This document shows, one piece after another, positions 1 through 6,946 of a stretch of 22,169 nucleotides of DNA. The stretch is from Clostridiales bacterium (GTDB lineage: Bacteria; Bacillota; Clostridia; Oscillospirales; QAKW01), in NCBI GenBank assembly GCA_003343605.1, contig QAKW01000015.1, positions 1 through 22,169 of the forward strand. The letters are read 5' to 3'. Both the position numbers and the translations under genes were made by a program. Numbering within the stretch: position 1 is the stretch's first letter; each line of letters begins with the position of its first letter. The notes under the pieces were generated by a model that worked only from the letters and a program-made list of their open reading frames with translations, was not told where the DNA came from and made no database searches.

Positions 1-16
1 CATTCCCCGCCGGGCT

Positions 17-364
17 TTATGATTGCTTGCCAAACTCTATGATCTCTTTTAAAATCCGGTAAAGGCGCTCCTGCTCCTCCGCCCCGGCGGCAACAATGAG
101 TTCATAGCAGAGCAGTGGATAGTTGTTTGAAAAAGATTCCGTTCCTTCCAGCTTTTCAAACAATTGCGAAAGTGGTATTTCCAAAGCTCTGGCAATTTTC
201 CACAAGCTTTCTACTGTGGCATTTTTCTCCCCGCGTTCTACCTGCCCGATGTAAGTTGGATGGCAGCCAGACCGCTCCGCAAGACTTTCCTGGCTCAATT
301 TTGCCATATTCCGATAACTTCTGATCCGTTCTCCAACGATTGCTGCGATCCTGCTCACGCCCAC
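17..364 (-). CDS. XRE-family helix-turn-helix transcriptional regulator
   Basis: This 115-residue protein is probably a DNA-binding repressor. Residues about 13-67 form a Cro/C1-type helix-turn-helix: a LSQESLAERSG recognition region, then YIGQVERGEKN and a WKIARALEIPLSQLF closing helix. The remaining 45 residues are a short helical tail, perhaps for dimerisation or ligand sensing, that I do not recognise. The start is GTG; AGGAAGG lies just upstream, and a second in-frame GTG two codons later is an equally possible start. It diverges from the exopolysaccharide operon across a 261-bp spacer. Its own candidate -10 overlaps an ATAGTCT heptamer that recurs near the exopolysaccharide promoter, which fits autoregulation plus control of that operon (inference). 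The HTH call is secure; the target is not shown. Confidence 0.85.
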   Translation of the reverse strand: MGVSRIAAIVGERIRSYRNMAKLSQESLAERSGCHPTYIGQVERGEKNATVESLWKIARALEIPLSQLFEKLEGTESFSNNYPLLCYELIVAAGAEEQERLYRILKEIIEFGKQS

Positions 365-377
365 ACTTCCTTCCTAT

Positions 378-404
378 ATTATAGTCTATAAATATTTCTT
401 TCAA
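378..404 (-). promoter_or_regulatory. Candidate promoter of the XRE regulator gene
   Basis: On the minus strand TATAAT (378-383) lies 14 bp upstream of the GTG start. A TTGAAA (399-404) sits upstream with only a 15-bp spacer, so the -35 is weak or shifted. The -10 overlaps the first ATAGTCT heptamer (381-387). Confidence 0.45.
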
Positions 405-484
405 TCATCCACAGACTATTGACATAGTTCGTTCTGTCTTATATACTATTAATATCATTCAAAAATATTGGCGCTTATAGTCTA
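380..484. repeat. Three ATAGTCT heptamers, possible operator sites
   Basis: TATAGTCTA occurs at 380-388 and again, identically, at 476-484. The inverted heptamer AGACTAT is at 413-419 and runs into the -35 of the exopolysaccharide promoter. The first copy overlaps the -10 of the divergent regulator gene. This spacing and orientation suit binding sites for the neighbouring XRE protein, but the sequence is AT-rich and short motifs recur by chance. The third copy also lies in the left side of a leader hairpin. Confidence 0.4.
419..447 (+). promoter_or_regulatory. Promoter of the exopolysaccharide operon
   Basis: TTGACA (419-424), a 17-bp spacer, and TATACT (442-447) match the sigma-A consensus closely. 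Transcription from here would give a leader of about 170 nt before the first gene, containing the attenuator-like stems at 467-555. Confidence 0.7.
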
Positions 485-555
485 ATTATTCTACTGATAC
501 ACGCCAACCTTTTCCATTTTATTGGCAGTCCATTTCTCTGATGTCAATATTTTTT
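467..555 (+). promoter_or_regulatory. Possible transcription attenuator in the exopolysaccharide leader
   Basis: Four short segments can pair in competing ways. TTGGCG (468-473) pairs with CGCCAA (502-507). GCCAA (503-507) can instead pair with TTGGC (522-526). ATTGGCA (521-527) can pair with TGTCAAT (542-548, one G-U pair), and that stem is followed directly by a run of six T (550-555). The last stem resembles an intrinsic terminator, and the 2:3 pairing would prevent it. The stems are only 5-7 bp, so this is a structural suggestion. No leader peptide or known riboswitch core was recognised. Confidence 0.35.
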
Positions 556-557
556 AC

Positions 558-586
558 TTGCAATCCTTAAGCGGAAATGTTAGTAT
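558..586 (+). promoter_or_regulatory. Possible second, downstream exopolysaccharide promoter
   Basis: TTGCAA (558-563), a 17-bp spacer and TAGTAT (581-586) lie just after the attenuator-like hairpin. If used, this weaker promoter would bypass it. Both boxes are below consensus. Confidence 0.3.
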
Positions 587-625
587 ATAAGTTAGCAATC
601 AAGAGAATGATTTATGGAGGAAAAT

Positions 626-1333
626 ATGGACATCGAAAATCTGGATCTCGGAAAATTGTTCCGTATTATAAAAAGGTATCTTTTTCTAATTATCGGCTGC
701 GCGGTCGGATGTGCTGTAATCGCCATTTTATACACCGTTTTTCTGATTACGCCGAAATACCAGTCTTACGCAACGCTGATTGTCAACAACAATAACTCTT
801 CCTCGCTGAGCGACGGATCCACCATTACCAACGATCAGATCAATTCCGCCAAGCAGCTGGTGGACACCTATTCCGTGATTTTAAAAAGCGAATCGGTGAT
901 GGACAAGGTGATCACCAGCCTGAATCTGCGCGCCCGCGAGGGGATGACTGATATTACCGCTACATCACTTGCCAATATGGTGTCGATTTCTCAGGTGAAT
1001 TCCACGCAAGTAATGCGGATAGCGGCCACAACCGCGGATCAAACGCTTTCAACCGAAATCGTTACCGAAATTGTGCATATCGCGCCGGAGCTGATTATTC
1101 AAACAGTAAAGGCCGGTTCTGTTGAAGTCATTACACCACCCCGCGCAAGAGACGGAAAGGTTTCGCCCAGCACCAGCAAAAATGCGATTCTGGGCGGTCT
1201 TCTGGGGTTGCTCATTTCCACCGCTCTGGTTGTTCTGATCAGTTTGTTTGACCGCACGATTAAAACCGATGAAGATATCGCCCGGGTATTGAATCTGCCG
1301 GTGTTGGGCGTGATTCCGGAAGCGGAAGAATAA
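626..1333 (+). CDS. Wzz/CpsC-type polysaccharide co-polymerase (chain-length regulator)
   Basis: A 235-residue membrane protein that, by family, sets exopolysaccharide chain length and activates the partner tyrosine kinase. It has two membrane helices, about residues 19-41 and 187-209, with an extracellular loop between them. A proline-rich PPRARDGKVSPS stretch just before the second helix is typical of the family. The short cytoplasmic tail after helix two is where CapA/CpsC proteins contact their kinase. I chose the ATG at 626 rather than the ATG at 614 because GGAGG (616-620) lies five bases before it and overlaps the upstream codon. The kinase gene follows after 14 bp. The separate kinase is the Gram-positive arrangement, unlike the fused Wzc of Proteobacteria. 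Confidence 0.85.
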   Translation: MDIENLDLGKLFRIIKRYLFLIIGCAVGCAVIAILYTVFLITPKYQSYATLIVNNNNSSSLSDGSTITNDQINSAKQLVDTYSVILKSESVMDKVITSLNLRAREGMTDITATSLANMVSISQVNSTQVMRIAATTADQTLSTEIVTEIVHIAPELIIQTVKAGSVEVITPPRARDGKVSPSTSKNAILGGLLGLLISTALVVLISLFDRTIKTDEDIARVLNLPVLGVIPEAEE

Positions 1334-1347
1334 GGGAGGGAGCCATT

Positions 1348-2094
1348 ATGAAAAAAAGAAATCAGCTTTACCGCTCTTTCCGGGCCATGTCTGCGGCTAC
1401 CCCGTTTGCCTTTCGGGAGGCCTATAAGTCACTGCGCACCAATCTGAATTTTGTTTCTTTAAACAATCAGTATAAAACCATTGGAATCACCAGCGCCGTG
1501 CCCGGTGAGGGAAAATCAAGCGTCGCCATTCATCTGGCCACAAGCCTGGCGGAGGCCGGGCATAAGGTTTTGCTGGCAGACTGCGATCTGCGCAGGCCGC
1601 GGATTCATAAATATCTGAAAATCGATAATGAAAATCTGGGGATCACCACGGTGCTCAGCGGGCAGAGCCAGCTGAGCGAGAGTATTTTTACAATGAGCGA
1701 TCTGAAAATAGATGTGCTCTGCGCCGGCATGATTCCGCCCAATCCGGTAGAATTACTGGGCAGCACGGTGATGAATCAGCTGATCGAGACGCTGAAAAAT
1801 GTTTACGACTATATTCTTTTTGATACACCGCCGGTTTCAGTGGTAACCGATTCCGCAGAGCTCAGCAGGCTGCTCGACGGCATGCTTCTGGTGGTGCGGC
1901 AAAACTATGCAAAAATTGATCTGATTCAGAATGCCAAAAAGAATCTGGAATCGGTCAATGCCAATATTATAGGCACTGTGCTGAATGGTTTTCAGGCAAA
2001 AAATTCTTCTAAAAATCAGGGATATTATTATCTTTACGGCGGCTACGGGTATGGTGAATATAGTGAAAAACACCGCTCCGGCAAATCTGAATAA
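1348..2094 (+). CDS. CpsD/EpsB-type bacterial tyrosine autokinase
   Basis: A 248-residue cytoplasmic BY-kinase that autophosphorylates and controls exopolysaccharide assembly with the co-polymerase upstream. Visible motifs are Walker A SAVPGEGKSS (residues 49-58), Walker A' VLLADCDLRRP (74-84) and Walker B YILFDTPP (155-162). The C-terminus carries a tyrosine cluster of seven Tyr between 226 and 238 (YYYLYGGYGYGEY), the usual autophosphorylation site. GGGAGG before the ATG gives a strong ribosome binding site. The phosphatase gene that should reverse the phosphorylation begins 14 bp after the stop. The call is secure at family level; the substrates are not visible. Confidence 0.92.
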   Translation: MKKRNQLYRSFRAMSAATPFAFREAYKSLRTNLNFVSLNNQYKTIGITSAVPGEGKSSVAIHLATSLAEAGHKVLLADCDLRRPRIHKYLKIDNENLGITTVLSGQSQLSESIFTMSDLKIDVLCAGMIPPNPVELLGSTVMNQLIETLKNVYDYILFDTPPVSVVTDSAELSRLLDGMLLVVRQNYAKIDLIQNAKKNLESVNANIIGTVLNGFQAKNSSKNQGYYYLYGGYGYGEYSEKHRSGKSE

Positions 2095-2108
2095 GGAATT
2101 CTGCCGCT

Positions 2109-2846
2109 ATGACTGATATGCATAGCCATATACTCCCCGGAATCGATGACGGCGCTGCAACGCTTGCCGAATCCCTGCAGTTGCTGCAAAGGGAATGCGC
2201 CCAGGGGATTCAAACGGTCGTGTTAACGCCGCATTATGATCCGGTGCATACCGCCCAGAATGATTTTCTGGCGGCGCGGGCGGCGGCGGCCGGAAAGCTT
2301 ACCGAAGCCGCTGCCCTGAAAGAAATTCCGGTAACGCTGCGCCTCGGCGCGGAAGTGCGCTTTTCTCCCGCTGTTTTGGAGGATCCCTTCCCGCTATGTA
2401 TCGAAGGAACACGGTATCTGCTGATGGAATTTTCTATTACCCGGCGGCCGGCACTGGTTCTGGAAACCTTCCGGCGGCTGCAGGGCTTGGGGATCCGCAC
2501 GATTATCGCCCACGGTGAACGCTATCTCTTTCCGGGGGCGGAAGCACTTCTTTATGAGCTTGCCGATAGCGGTGCATTAATTCAGGTGAATACTGCAAGC
2601 TTCCTTTCCCGGCCTTTGCGCAAAAAGGCCCTGCAGCTGATAGATCACCGGTTGATTCATCTGCTGGGATCCGATACCCATAATCTGGGGGCCCGCCCGC
2701 CGGAATGGGATGCCGTGATTCCAATTTTACATAAAAAAAATCCGGCTCTTCTGGCCGCATGCCGGGAAAATGCCGAAGAAGTATTAAAAGATATCCGGCT
2801 CTTTCCGGAAGAACCCCTTCCGTTTAAAAAGAGCCGTTGGAAATAA
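2109..2846 (+). CDS. CpsB/CapC-type PHP-fold tyrosine-protein phosphatase
   Basis: A 245-residue metal-dependent phosphatase of the polymerase-and-histidinol-phosphatase fold that, by family, dephosphorylates the CpsD-type kinase. The N-terminus reads MTDMHSHILPGIDDG, giving the HxH metal motif at His5 and His7. Further metal ligands are TPHYDP (His42), LGAEV (Glu82), IIAHGERY (His135) and GSDTH (Asp189, His191). Length and motif order match the family, so it looks active. Its ribosome binding site is weak (AAGGA overlapping the kinase stop, about 12 bp from the ATG), so translation may be coupled to the kinase gene. Confidence 0.9.
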   Translation: MTDMHSHILPGIDDGAATLAESLQLLQRECAQGIQTVVLTPHYDPVHTAQNDFLAARAAAAGKLTEAAALKEIPVTLRLGAEVRFSPAVLEDPFPLCIEGTRYLLMEFSITRRPALVLETFRRLQGLGIRTIIAHGERYLFPGAEALLYELADSGALIQVNTASFLSRPLRKKALQLIDHRLIHLLGSDTHNLGARPPEWDAVIPILHKKNPALLAACRENAEEVLKDIRLFPEEPLPFKKSRWK

Positions 2847-2870
2847 ATATATAGATAGGAGAGATTCCAC

Positions 2871-4733
2871 TTGGTTTGGATTCGTAAAAAAAGCAGCCTG
2901 ATCGTGATGCTTGCAGATTTGATTATTCTGGGATTGAGTTTATTTGCGGCGCTGATGCTGCGCTTTGATTGTCTTTTCAGTGAAATCCCGGATGCATATA
3001 TCAAAAACGCGCAGATATATGCGGTTGTCAGCGCGGCTACCACACTGGCGATTTTTTTTGCCGGTGGGCTTTATCGCTTTGTATGGCGCTATATCGGCAT
3101 TCGTGAAATTTTAAAAATTTGTTTTTATACAGCGGTTGCCAACTGCCTGAATATTCTGCTCAGCACCCTGTTTCATTATGCGCTTCCGCGCACGGTCGTA
3201 ATGATCAACCTGCTGCTTCAGCTGATGTTTTTTGTTGCGATGCGCTATTCTTACCGGCTGCTTCACGTTTTAACCGAAGTTGGCAATAAAAAGAGAACCA
3301 GCAAAACCCGCATCATGATTATTGGCGCGGGGGCGGCTGGAAGGCTGCTGATCCGCGAATATACAAACAGCCATTATCTGCAGGCGAAGGTGTGCTGTCT
3401 GATTGATGATAACCCGATTAAAAAAGGCCGCGTACTGGAGGGTGTACCGATTGTGGGCGGCAGCGATCAGATTTTAAATGCCGTAAAACGTTATCAAATC
3501 CAGCTGATTATTCTGGCAATGCCCTCTGCAACCGGGCTGCGGCGCAAGCAATTGCTGGAAATTTGCCAGCAAACCGGCTGTGAAGTAAAAATTGTTCCCG
3601 GGGTTTATCAATTACTGAACGGAGAAGTCAGTGTTCGCAAGCTGCGCCATGTGGAAATCAACGATTTGCTGGGGCGCAATCCCATTACGGTTGATCTCAC
3701 GGAAATTCTGGATTATATTCAAGATCAGACTGTTCTGGTAACCGGGGGAGGCGGTTCCATCGGCAGCGAGCTTTGCCGCCAGATCGCACAGCATCAGCCG
3801 AAGGAACTGATTATTCTTGATATTTACGAAAATAACGCCTATGATATTCAGCAGGAATTAAAGCGCAATTATCCGGATCTTCAGCTTACCGTATTGATTG
3901 CATCCGTGCGGGATCCGGTGCGCATGGAGCAAATTTTCAGCCGGTACCGGCCGGATGTAGTGTACCATGCGGCAGCGCATAAGCATGTTCCTCTGATGGA
4001 AGACAGCCCCAATGAAGCAATAAAAAATAATGTTTTCGGCACATTCACTACCGCCAGCCTGGCCATCCAATATGGAGCCGCAAGATTTGTTTTGATTTCT
4101 ACCGATAAGGCGGTTAATCCCACCAATATTATGGGCGCCTCCAAACGGTTGTGCGAGATGGTGATACACAGTCTCAGCAAAAAAAGTGATACGCGCTTTG
4201 CAACCGTTCGATTCGGCAATGTGCTGGGCAGCAACGGCTCCGTGATCCCACTTTTTAAGAAACAGATCGAAAAGGGCGGGCCTGTCACCGTTACGCATCC
4301 GGATATTATCCGCTATTTCATGACAATTCCAGAAGCGGTCAGCCTGGTCTTGCAGGCTGGTGCCTATGCAACCGACAAAGATAATATCTTTGTTTTAGAT
4401 ATGGGTACGCCGGTGCGAATCGATGATTTGGCAAGAAATCTAATCCGCCTTTCCGGGATGACCCCGGATGTAGATATTGAAATCCGCTACACTGGCCTAA
4501 GGCCGGGAGAAAAGCTCTATGAAGAGCTGCTGATGAATGAGGAGGGGCTGCGGAAAACCCCCAATCAGCTGATTTATATCGGTGCGCCGATTGAAATGGA
4601 TCTGGAGCAATTCCAGCAGGATCTCAAAACACTCTATGAAGCTGCACAGCAGAATTCGGATCAGATCTTCGAGATTGTGGCCAAAATTGTTCCAACCTTT
4701 AAACATCGGCCTGCAGATGTCAGTGCAGATTAA
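2871..4733 (+). CDS. CapD/WbpM-type membrane UDP-sugar 4,6-dehydratase
   Basis: A 620-residue nucleoside-diphosphate sugar dehydratase, likely acting on UDP-GlcNAc to make a 4-keto-6-deoxy precursor for the exopolysaccharide. About four N-terminal membrane helices occupy residues 1-140. A first Rossmann-like domain follows (IIGAGAAGRLLIREY near 150). The extended short-chain dehydrogenase domain begins at TGGGGSIGSE (291-300). The catalytic region has TDK (411-413) and MGASK (Met421, Lys425); Met in place of the usual Tyr is characteristic of this membrane-bound subfamily. The start is TTG at 2871, with AGGAGAG seven bases upstream. It is the last gene of the operon; a hairpin overlaps its stop codon. 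Confidence 0.92.
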   Translation: MVWIRKKSSLIVMLADLIILGLSLFAALMLRFDCLFSEIPDAYIKNAQIYAVVSAATTLAIFFAGGLYRFVWRYIGIREILKICFYTAVANCLNILLSTLFHYALPRTVVMINLLLQLMFFVAMRYSYRLLHVLTEVGNKKRTSKTRIMIIGAGAAGRLLIREYTNSHYLQAKVCCLIDDNPIKKGRVLEGVPIVGGSDQILNAVKRYQIQLIILAMPSATGLRRKQLLEICQQTGCEVKIVPGVYQLLNGEVSVRKLRHVEINDLLGRNPITVDLTEILDYIQDQTVLVTGGGGSIGSELCRQIAQHQPKELIILDIYENNAYDIQQELKRNYPDLQLTVLIASVRDPVRMEQIFSRYRPDVVYHAAAHKHVPLMEDSPNEAIKNNVFGTFTTASLAIQYGAARFVLISTDKAVNPTNIMGASKRLCEMVIHSLSKKSDTRFATVRFGNVLGSNGSVIPLFKKQIEKGGPVTVTHPDIIRYFMTIPEAVSLVLQAGAYATDKDNIFVLDMGTPVRIDDLARNLIRLSGMTPDVDIEIRYTGLRPGEKLYEELLMNEEGLRKTPNQLIYIGAPIEMDLEQFQQDLKTLYEAAQQNSDQIFEIVAKIVPTFKHRPADVSAD

Positions 4734-4770
4734 AAAACGGGACTTTACTTTTTTGTAAAGTCCCGTTTTT
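4733..4770. terminator. Bidirectional intrinsic terminator
   Basis: A perfect 16-bp inverted repeat (AAAAACGGGACTTTAC at 4733-4748 and its complement at 4755-4770) has a six-T loop. A/T tracts on both sides give a T-run in either direction. It fills the whole gap between the convergent stops of the dehydratase gene and the membrane-protein gene. Confidence 0.93.
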
Positions 4771-5610
4771 CTATTTCCTGAACTCTTTTCTTTTAAAATA
4801 CCCGGTAGCCCAGAGAGAGCCTGATGCCAAAAGCCCCCAGAAAAAGCCGCACAGCAGAAAAAGCCATGTCAGTTTATCGGCAAACGATTTTATAAAGGCA
4901 AGATAATAGGCAGGCGATAGGTTCAGCCGCCCATAAAAATTGCCAAGCAAAACAGCCGCCGGAAGCAGCAACAGGATTACCGCTTCAGAAAGCAGCGCAT
5001 AGGCAATAAAGCGCATGGCAATATGCCGCCAGGTGCGAATCAAAAACAATCCAACAGCGGCACCCGCTGCCAATAGCAAAAACAGCGCTGCCGAGAGCCA
5101 ATAATATTTGGACATCACCTGCTGAACAGTGCCCAAATATTTCAGATAAGAGACATTCACCGTGCGCTCATATTCGGCTATCACCAGCTCTTCATATTCT
5201 TCGGCCAGTGCCTGATCGGCGGCACTGGAAGACGCCTTATTCAAACGGCTTTCGAGAATAGCGGAAATTTCTGCGGTATCCGGCTCAAAGGAATTGCCGG
5301 CCAGCGCGGCACGAACGCCGCCCTGAATATCCGTGCGCAACTGCTCTAAGCTGATCAGCCCATTCACTACATATTCTTCGTAGCCAAACGGAATCGTAAG
5401 ATCAAAGAGATTCTCTTCCATATGCGCATAGGCCTGCTCATAATAACCGGTGCGCTCCATGGCAGATAAATAGGAATCCGGATTCCAGAGGTAAGCGAAG
5501 AATACTGTTGTAACACTCCATACCGATACGGAAACAAACAACAAAAAGGATAGCAGAAAGCTCAGTGCATTTCTGATAAAGGGATTGGATATACGATGGG
5601 TTTTGCTCAT
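4771..5610 (-). CDS. Unrecognised four-helix membrane protein of the sortase cassette
   Basis: I do not recognise this 279-residue protein. It has an N-terminal membrane helix (about 16-40), then an exported domain of roughly 130 residues rich in Glu and Ala, then three membrane helices (171-191, 201-223, 248-271) and a basic tail (YFKRKEFRK). The exported region is probably helical and has no Cys and no obvious catalytic motif. The ATG overlaps the sortase stop by 4 bp (ATGA), and GGAGG lies inside the sortase 3' end, so the two are translationally coupled. The coupling suggests a role with the sortase or its substrate, for example as an assembly partner or sensor. That is inference from position only. 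Confidence 0.75.
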   Translation of the reverse strand: MSKTHRISNPFIRNALSFLLSFLLFVSVSVWSVTTVFFAYLWNPDSYLSAMERTGYYEQAYAHMEENLFDLTIPFGYEEYVVNGLISLEQLRTDIQGGVRAALAGNSFEPDTAEISAILESRLNKASSSAADQALAEEYEELVIAEYERTVNVSYLKYLGTVQQVMSKYYWLSAALFLLLAAGAAVGLFLIRTWRHIAMRFIAYALLSEAVILLLLPAAVLLGNFYGRLNLSPAYYLAFIKSFADKLTWLFLLCGFFWGLLASGSLWATGYFKRKEFRK

Positions 5611-6278
5611 TGCACTGCCCCTCCATCTACCAGGTCGGGGCCGCTGATCCGGTCCCCGTAAACATAGAGACGGTAACTGGTTACTCCCTGCCCCGGAATA
5701 TGATAGCAGGTATATAGAACCAGCTGTTCTCGCTCCTGCAAAAGATCAAAAGCACTGTAATCATTTTTATGGAGAACCTTGGTCTCCGTAATCTGATATT
5801 CATAAACCCCATAGGTGGTTGTAAAGGTCACAATATCACCCGGCTGAATCTGATCAAGCGTTGCAAAAAAGGTGGTATTATGAGCCGAGATGAGCATCGT
5901 TCCCTGATCGCCCGGAAGCCCGCTGCCAATGAACGTTCCGGCACCAGAGCGCAAAACCTGATTACTGTCGCCCCAATAAACCGGGACGTCAATACCGATC
6001 CTGCTGCATTCAAGCTTTCCGTATTCCTCACCGTAATCCGGCCAGTGAATATCAGCCAGATCAATGCTGCCTTCGTTTCTGCCGTTGCCGCCATCCACCA
6101 CCGCGCCGGTCAATGTTTCCTCCAGTTTGGCGCTATTGGAGAAAAAAAGATTTGTAAAGGTCGTGATATAACCAAAAACAGGAGTAAGCGCAAGATAAAC
6201 CGCGCCTACTCCCAGCATAATATAAATCAGGGGTATATAAACGTACCGCAGCGTTTTCTGAAGTCTGAACCAGTTCAT
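5607..6278 (-). CDS. Sortase, probably class D-like
   Basis: A 223-residue membrane-anchored transpeptidase expected to cleave a C-terminal sorting signal and attach the protein to the cell wall. There is one N-terminal membrane helix (about 14-38) and no C-terminal helix. The catalytic triad is visible: His133 in LISAHNTTFFATLDQI, Cys191 in LVLYTCYHIP, and Arg203 in TSYRLYVYGDRI. The FFATLDQIQPGD stretch after the His resembles class D and related enzymes. It lies 3 bp downstream of its likely substrate. No clear Shine-Dalgarno precedes its ATG, so translation probably depends on the upstream gene. Class assignment is less certain than the family. Confidence 0.9.
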   Translation of the reverse strand: MNWFRLQKTLRYVYIPLIYIMLGVGAVYLALTPVFGYITTFTNLFFSNSAKLEETLTGAVVDGGNGRNEGSIDLADIHWPDYGEEYGKLECSRIGIDVPVYWGDSNQVLRSGAGTFIGSGLPGDQGTMLISAHNTTFFATLDQIQPGDIVTFTTTYGVYEYQITETKVLHKNDYSAFDLLQEREQLVLYTCYHIPGQGVTSYRLYVYGDRISGPDLVDGGAVQ

Positions 6279-6281
6279 ATT

Positions 6282-6839
6282 TTATATCGCTGCTTTTTTC
6301 CGAAATCCATAGATCAGACTGCCGCCAACTATAGCCGCCATGAATGCGACCATTGCCACAAACGGCACCCAGGAACCGCCGGTCTGGTTTACAACCTCTT
6401 TGGAGCTGGCCACGACTCTGCCGGATAAATCGGTAAGCGTAATCACCGAGCCCTCTACTGTAACTTTTACATTTAAAGCATCGCAGGCTTTATTGATATA
6501 ATTGCTGACAGCCGTTCCAGCTTTTACATTTTGCGTAAGGCTGTAATGCGTAACATCTTTCGGAAGCTCCGCCGCTGCAGCTTTGAAGCAGGAGACCACT
6601 GTTTCCGCCGCTTCTGCCGTTACGTCAACATCGTCCTGCTTAAAATAAGCGGTAACCTGCGCCAGCATGGATTCATATTTGGCTTTCTGAGAATTATTCA
6701 TCGTAAAGCCGGCCGCCTCTTTTTTCGCCGCATCAATAATGGATTGCTCCGCCTCATTCAGACCGGAAGCGGCGAATACCGGAACCGCCAGCGTAAACAG
6801 CATTATAAAAGCAAATAAACTGAACATTATTTTTTTCAA
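6282..6839 (-). CDS. Secreted protein with C-terminal cell-wall sorting signal (likely sortase substrate)
   Basis: A 185-residue exported protein. Residues 1-23 are a signal peptide ending VFA, with cleavage likely before ASG. The mature part is a small, mostly helical region with two cysteines (Cys84 and Cys119). The C-terminus has the three parts of a sorting signal: a VNQTGG motif (150-155), a hydrophobic helix (157-178) and a basic tail (FRKKAAI). The motif differs from canonical LPxTG but keeps the QTG core of LPQTG-type signals. The start is TTG, with GGGAGG eight bases upstream; the MKKIMFS beginning supports it. It is the first gene of the cassette, right after a strong promoter. I do not recognise the mature domain. 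Confidence 0.8.
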   Translation of the reverse strand: MKKIMFSLFAFIMLFTLAVPVFAASGLNEAEQSIIDAAKKEAAGFTMNNSQKAKYESMLAQVTAYFKQDDVDVTAEAAETVVSCFKAAAAELPKDVTHYSLTQNVKAGTAVSNYINKACDALNVKVTVEGSVITLTDLSGRVVASSKEVVNQTGGSWVPFVAMVAFMAAIVGGSLIYGFRKKAAI

Positions 6840-6898
6840 TGATATTACCTCCCATCATGTTCAATCATACTCCAATATCTGTGTATGCCTTGTAGAGT

Positions 6899-6927
6899 AT
6901 TATACCCCCATTTATATTCAAAGTCAA
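6899..6927 (-). promoter_or_regulatory. Promoter of the sortase cassette
   Basis: On the minus strand TTGACT (6922-6927), a 17-bp spacer and a perfect TATAAT (6899-6904) precede the TTG start by about 60 bp. This near-consensus promoter sits immediately after the stop of the arginine operon, and no clear terminator lies between them. Confidence 0.85.
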
Positions 6928-6946
6928 TATATTTTATAAAAATAGA

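Noticed and set aside
1..16. Possible start of a further minus-strand gene (CAT at 1-3) after the XRE gene
   Set aside because: Only one codon would be in the window and the upstream GGCGGGGA is not a convincing ribosome binding site.
428..440. Resemblance of GTTCTGT to the SinR operator (GTTCTYT)
   Set aside because: One mismatch in a seven-base motif in an AT-rich promoter is weak, and the XRE protein here is not clearly SinR.
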